NCBI GenBank assembly: GCA_030037185.1
Contig: JASHRR010001019.1
Location: 1 to 7,409 of the forward strand
DNA: 7,409 nucleotides
From: Xanthobacteraceae bacterium
GTDB taxonomy: Bacteria > Pseudomonadota > Alphaproteobacteria > Rhizobiales > Xanthobacteraceae
Direction: 5' to 3'
Positions 5,368 to 7,409 of the stretch are shown one piece after another (the first letter of the stretch is position 1; each line of letters starts with the position of its first letter). Below the pieces are notes generated by a model. That model had not been told where the DNA came from. It searched no databases and saw only the letters and a list, made by a program, of their open reading frames with translations. Position numbers and translations under genes: made by a program.

Positions 5368-5919
5368 ATGGGTGCCATGCCGAGCCCCGCGCAATCCAGG
5401 CTCTACGCGGGCTTGCTGCCCGTCGAGCAGACAGTCGAGGCACTTGCTGCTCACGCCGCCAACCTGAAATACGAGCGACGCAATCCGCAGCGGTCCGAGC
5501 GACCCTCGCGCAACGTCGTCCGCCTTCTGATCGCGTTCTACATTGGCATCCTTGCCACCTTGGCCTGGCAGTCCTACGGCGAGGCGGGCAGACAATTCGT
5601 CGCAAGCCTGTCCCCGCGGTTAGGCTGGTTGGCGCCCCCGACTGCCGCCACGCAGGTCGACCCAATCAATGAGATAACGCGCAATGTCGATCGGATCGTC
5701 GCCGCCAGTCAAGAGCAGATGGCGCACAGCGTCGATCAACTCGCGATCGGCCAGGAGGAGATCACCCGCACCGTCGATCAGCTGGCGGCCAGCCAGGAGC
5801 AGATCGCGCGTGAGATCATCAAGCTCCAGGCGATCTCGCAGTATGGCTCCTCTAAGGGTTCAGAGGCTCCGTCGCGGCCGGCTCGGAGCGCCGCTCAGCG
5901 AACGTCGCAGGCGCGCTGA
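5368..5919 (+). CDS. Membrane-anchored coiled-coil protein
   Basis: A 183-residue protein with an excellent ribosome site (AGGAGGGG, six bases before the ATG). Residues 1-49 are a cytoplasmic-looking, basic segment containing LLPVEQTVEALAAHA. Residues about 50-69 (VVRLLIAFYIGILATLAWQS) are a single transmembrane helix. After a Pro-containing turn, residues 99-157 form a coiled coil built from a repeating unit of 14-15 residues: VDRIVAASQEQMAHS, VDQLAIGQEEITRT, VDQLAASQEQIARE. The C-terminal tail is Ser/Arg/Pro/Ala-rich and probably disordered. With a basic segment before the helix, the coiled coil is probably periplasmic. This matches my memory of a hypothetical protein family common in Bradyrhizobium. 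The function is unknown; an inner-membrane scaffold or spacer is only a guess. The next gene starts 143 bases downstream on the same strand. Confidence 0.88.
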   Translation: MGAMPSPAQSRLYAGLLPVEQTVEALAAHAANLKYERRNPQRSERPSRNVVRLLIAFYIGILATLAWQSYGEAGRQFVASLSPRLGWLAPPTAATQVDPINEITRNVDRIVAASQEQMAHSVDQLAIGQEEITRTVDQLAASQEQIAREIIKLQAISQYGSSKGSEAPSRPARSAAQRTSQAR

Positions 5920-6062
5920 TGGCCGGTGTGGAACATCGCCCCGGCCTATCACACGGCTCATGGATGAGCCTTTTGCGCGGTGCTCGCCACTGGGACGGCA
6001 TTGCGAAGCAAAGCGAGACAGCTGATTGCGGTTCGTCCGCGCAAGTGGGAGGGTTATGGTCA

Positions 6063-6293
6063 ATGAGTGATGATCGCGCCAGCATTACAGTGCCTCGCAA
6101 CGCCTATGCCGCGATAACAGACGCGTTACAGCGTGCGGTCGTCGACCGAGGCGCATCCAAAGCGAGCCGCAAGGCTGCCTTCTCGGCCCTGCTCGCGTTG
6201 GTCGATGCAGGATTGATCAGGGATATCTCGACAGCGGATGGGATCGCCACCGGAACAACCCGTTCCAGGACCGGGCTGCGTCTCACGGGCTGA
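6063..6293 (+). CDS. Small hypothetical protein, possibly ribbon-helix-helix-like
   Basis: A 76-residue protein beginning MSDDRASITVPRNAYAAI. A short strand (ASITVP) is followed by two helices (about 12-27 and 32-49, the second reading SKASRKAAFSALLALVDAGL) and a polar tail. A strand followed by two helices is the ribbon-helix-helix plan, but no family signature is certain. The start at 6063 is preferred because GGAGG (6048-6052) lies ten bases upstream and the protein-like sequence begins there. The frame extends to an ATG at 5919 that overlaps the preceding stop by one base, but the extra 48 residues look non-coding. Another ATG at 6056 in a different frame gives only four codons and overlaps the start, which might affect initiation. 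It may be co-transcribed with the coiled-coil gene. Confidence 0.65.
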   Translation: MSDDRASITVPRNAYAAITDALQRAVVDRGASKASRKAAFSALLALVDAGLIRDISTADGIATGTTRSRTGLRLTG

Positions 6294-6311
6294 TCTTTGT
6301 GAGGCGATACG

Positions 6312-6341
6312 GTTCGCCGGTGCTCGCTTGCGCCGGCGAAC
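6312..6341 (+). terminator. Strong stem-loop after the small gene
   Basis: GTTCGCCGGTGC (6312-6323) and GCGCCGGCGAAC (6330-6341) form a 12-bp stem with one G-T wobble and a 6-base loop. It starts 18 bases past the stop at 6293. There is no T-run after it, so it is either a terminator without a U-tract or a transcript 3'-end stabiliser. Confidence 0.5.
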
Positions 6342-6619
6342 GGAGATTCGCGCGAACCTGTCGCCGGCGGACCCGATGGATTAGGTCCGGACACTTACGC
6401 GGTGCGCAGACAGGCAACCGATATCCGCGGGGATCATTGCCAGGCCTGCGTCCTCGAACCGCGGCGATCGTAACGCTTGCGGTTGCGAACCTGCCCGCCG
6501 TTAGAACTCGGCGGGAAAAAGGGGCTGTCTGCGTCGTCGGGCGGTGTTTTCTTGGCGGGATCAAGCCCGCGAATTCGTTGAACCCGCGGTTCCTGGAGCA
6601 CCTCGGACTGTCGCCACGG
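6342..6619. other. Intergenic stretch with short hairpins
   Basis: No gene supported. Inverted repeats include CGGACC/GGTCCG (6368-6389), CCCGCCG/CGGCGGG with an 8-base loop (6494-6515, followed by AAAAAGGGG on the plus strand) and GCGGG/CCCGC (6555-6570). None has a terminator-like T-run. Long frames across this part are Arg-rich chance frames. Confidence 0.4.
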
Positions 6620-6936
6620 GCCACCCTGTTGCCATCCCGCTCAGGTCGAGGTCGGCTATTAATCCGACCTGTCGAAAATTTTACGAGAGGACGGCGCCCT
6701 TTTCGTCTTTGAGCATGATCGCGCCCGCTCCGTCCATATACCCCCGTCCGACGAGTAAACAATATTGCTGAGGCTACCGACAAAACGCGCTTCCGATGCG
6801 CCGAACACGCGGACCCTACGCTCAGGCCGCCTATTCGACACCGATATCGCCGACCGTGAAATGTCAGCACTCCGCTGCCGCCTGCGGTGCCGATGAACCA
6901 GCCTGCCTTCTGCACTGAAACCGGATAATGCCGGTA
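6620..6936 (-). pseudogene. Frameshifted gene for a small secreted-type protein
   Basis: Three minus-strand frames together give one continuous protein-like sequence. Frame 1 reads KAGWFIGTAGGSGVLTFHG and RIGGLSVGS. A missing base near 6809 shifts to frame 2, FGASEARFVGSLSNIVYSSD. A missing G in a five-G run near 6742 shifts to frame 3, GAIMLKDEKGAVLS, followed by an in-frame TAA and then NFRQVGLIADLDLSGMAT. This order matches my memory of a small exported rhizobial protein family (KAGFIVG-GGSGTL ... GASE-RF-G ... A-GAGA ... NDKGAVL ... QVGL ... DLSGM), whose name I cannot give with certainty. No signal peptide or start is found upstream; the first frame begins just after a TGA at 6939-6937. 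Two frameshifts, a stop and a missing N-terminus argue for a real pseudogene over sequencing error. No protein product is expected. Confidence 0.7.
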
Positions 6937-7075
6937 TCAGCGGTCAGGCATTCCGTGGACCGAAAGGTGGCCGAGGACACGACGTTGTGGAGTGTTGCAA
7001 TTCTTATACTTTCGGCGGCAAGCGGTTGAAGATGTGCGCGAGCGTGAGGATTTGTTGCTCACATCGTGGTGCCGT

Positions 7076-7324
7076 TCATTTGGCGGCATCGAGGCGAGCA
7101 GTGAAGCTGCCGATGGTGACTCCGGCGGACGAATCGGCCGAAGCCGGCTTTGTCCGAATTGAATCAACGAACACCCATTTCTCCTTTTGTTTGTTACTGT
7201 AAACGAAAGTCGCCCAGCCGGCGGTCCGACCAGCGAGCCAGAAGGTGCCCGGTAATGGCCCTGGTGACGCAGCACCCAACTGATGCGTCTCCACTCGGGA
7301 ATGTCCACAGGAGCGTTTGAGCAA
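7076..7324 (-). CDS. Uncertain hypothetical ORF
   Basis: An 82-codon frame from TTG at 7324 to the TGA at 7078-7076. The central part (TFWLAGRTAGWATFVYSNKQ, then EKWVFVDSI) is aromatic-rich and protein-like, and its codons are less G/C-biased than those of the other genes. There is no ribosome site before the TTG, and the frame is open for about 15 codons upstream without an ATG or GTG. It lies upstream of the broken gene at 6620-6936 on the same strand and may be another decayed fragment. No family is recognised. Confidence 0.3.
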   Translation of the reverse strand: MLKRSCGHSRVETHQLGAASPGPLPGTFWLAGRTAGWATFVYSNKQKEKWVFVDSIRTKPASADSSAGVTIGSFTARLDAAK

Positions 7325-7409
7325 GACCCGTTTCGTGCCTATCCGAGGCTTATTCAGAGCTGGAGCTTAAGGCTTCAAGGAAAGCGCGGGGTGAGACTTG
7401 CATTTACCA

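Noticed and set aside
4856..5665. 269-codon open frame on the minus strand
   Set aside because: It overlaps the winged-helix gene in another frame and is antisense to the coiled-coil gene; its composition is Arg/Pro/Ser/Cys-rich. Its internal ATG near the GGAGG is better explained by the TTG start of the winged-helix gene.
5999..6040. Resemblance to the dispersed CATTGCGAGCGAAGC-type intergenic repeat
   Set aside because: Only a short stretch (GCATTGCGAAGCAAAGCGAG) is similar; it is too brief and degenerate to call without a genome search.
5919..6062. Start at 5919 overlapping the coiled-coil stop (translational coupling)
   Set aside because: The 48 extra residues are not protein-like, there is no good ribosome site, and a GGAGG-preceded ATG at 6063 begins the coherent sequence.
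6283..6915. 210-codon open frame on the minus strand as one intact gene
   Set aside because: Only its first 35 or so residues resemble a protein family; the rest is out of frame with the continuation of that family, so I interpret it as part of a pseudogene.
6928..7029. 33-codon plus-strand ORF ending in a hydrophobic segment
   Set aside because: It has no ribosome site, is antisense to the edge of the pseudogene, and has a length expected by chance.
1..7409. CRISPR arrays, tRNA or rRNA genes, insertion sequences, defence or biosynthetic clusters
   Set aside because: Looked for on both strands; no regularly spaced repeats, cloverleaf-like sequence, transposase motifs or multi-gene system was found.

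Overview
The window is GC-rich, with dense overlapping open frames on both strands, G/C-biased third codon positions in the credible genes, and several protein families characteristic of the Hyphomicrobiales (Rhizobiales). The best guess is a Bradyrhizobium-like alphaproteobacterium. The main support is a membrane-anchored coiled-coil protein and a small winged-helix protein that look like lineage-restricted Bradyrhizobium families, a double cold-shock-domain protein, and a REP-like palindrome of a kind often seen in these genomes. This is recognition from memory, not a database result.

Layout. A secreted protein runs off the left edge on the minus strand (1-62). It is followed by about 400 bases with no gene, and then by a two-domain cold-shock protein on the minus strand (511-1146) with a terminator hairpin at its 3' end. 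Upstream of the cold-shock gene is a leader that appears to be about 250 nt long. It holds a stem-loop, a possible small ORF ending 11 nt before the cold-shock start, a good promoter (1403-1430) and two identical 11-bp direct repeats 33 bp apart around the promoter. A repeat-rich stretch follows (REP-like palindrome, nested inverted repeat). Next is a plus-strand gene for a divergent isocitrate lyase/PEP mutase superfamily enzyme (1934-2797), convergent with a minus-strand lytic transglycosylase carrying a C-terminal SPOR-like domain (2900-3910).

From 3911 to 4773 no intact gene is convincing. A minus-strand coding remnant may be present (4176-4486), and there is a tandem 14-bp repeat. A small winged-helix protein (4774-5040, minus, TTG start) is divergent from a membrane-anchored coiled-coil protein (5368-5919, plus). 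That gene is followed by a 76-residue protein that may be ribbon-helix-helix-like (6063-6293) and a strong stem-loop.

The right end (6342-7409) looks decayed. A minus-strand secreted-protein-like gene is broken by two frameshifts and a stop (about 6620-6936), and an uncertain ORF lies upstream of it (7076-7324).

I see no operon-scale system here. The genes look like independent housekeeping, envelope and regulatory functions in a moderately decayed, repeat-bearing chromosomal region. The most interesting points are the architecture of the cold-shock promoter and leader, the altered active site of the PEP mutase-like enzyme, and the frameshifted pseudogene.
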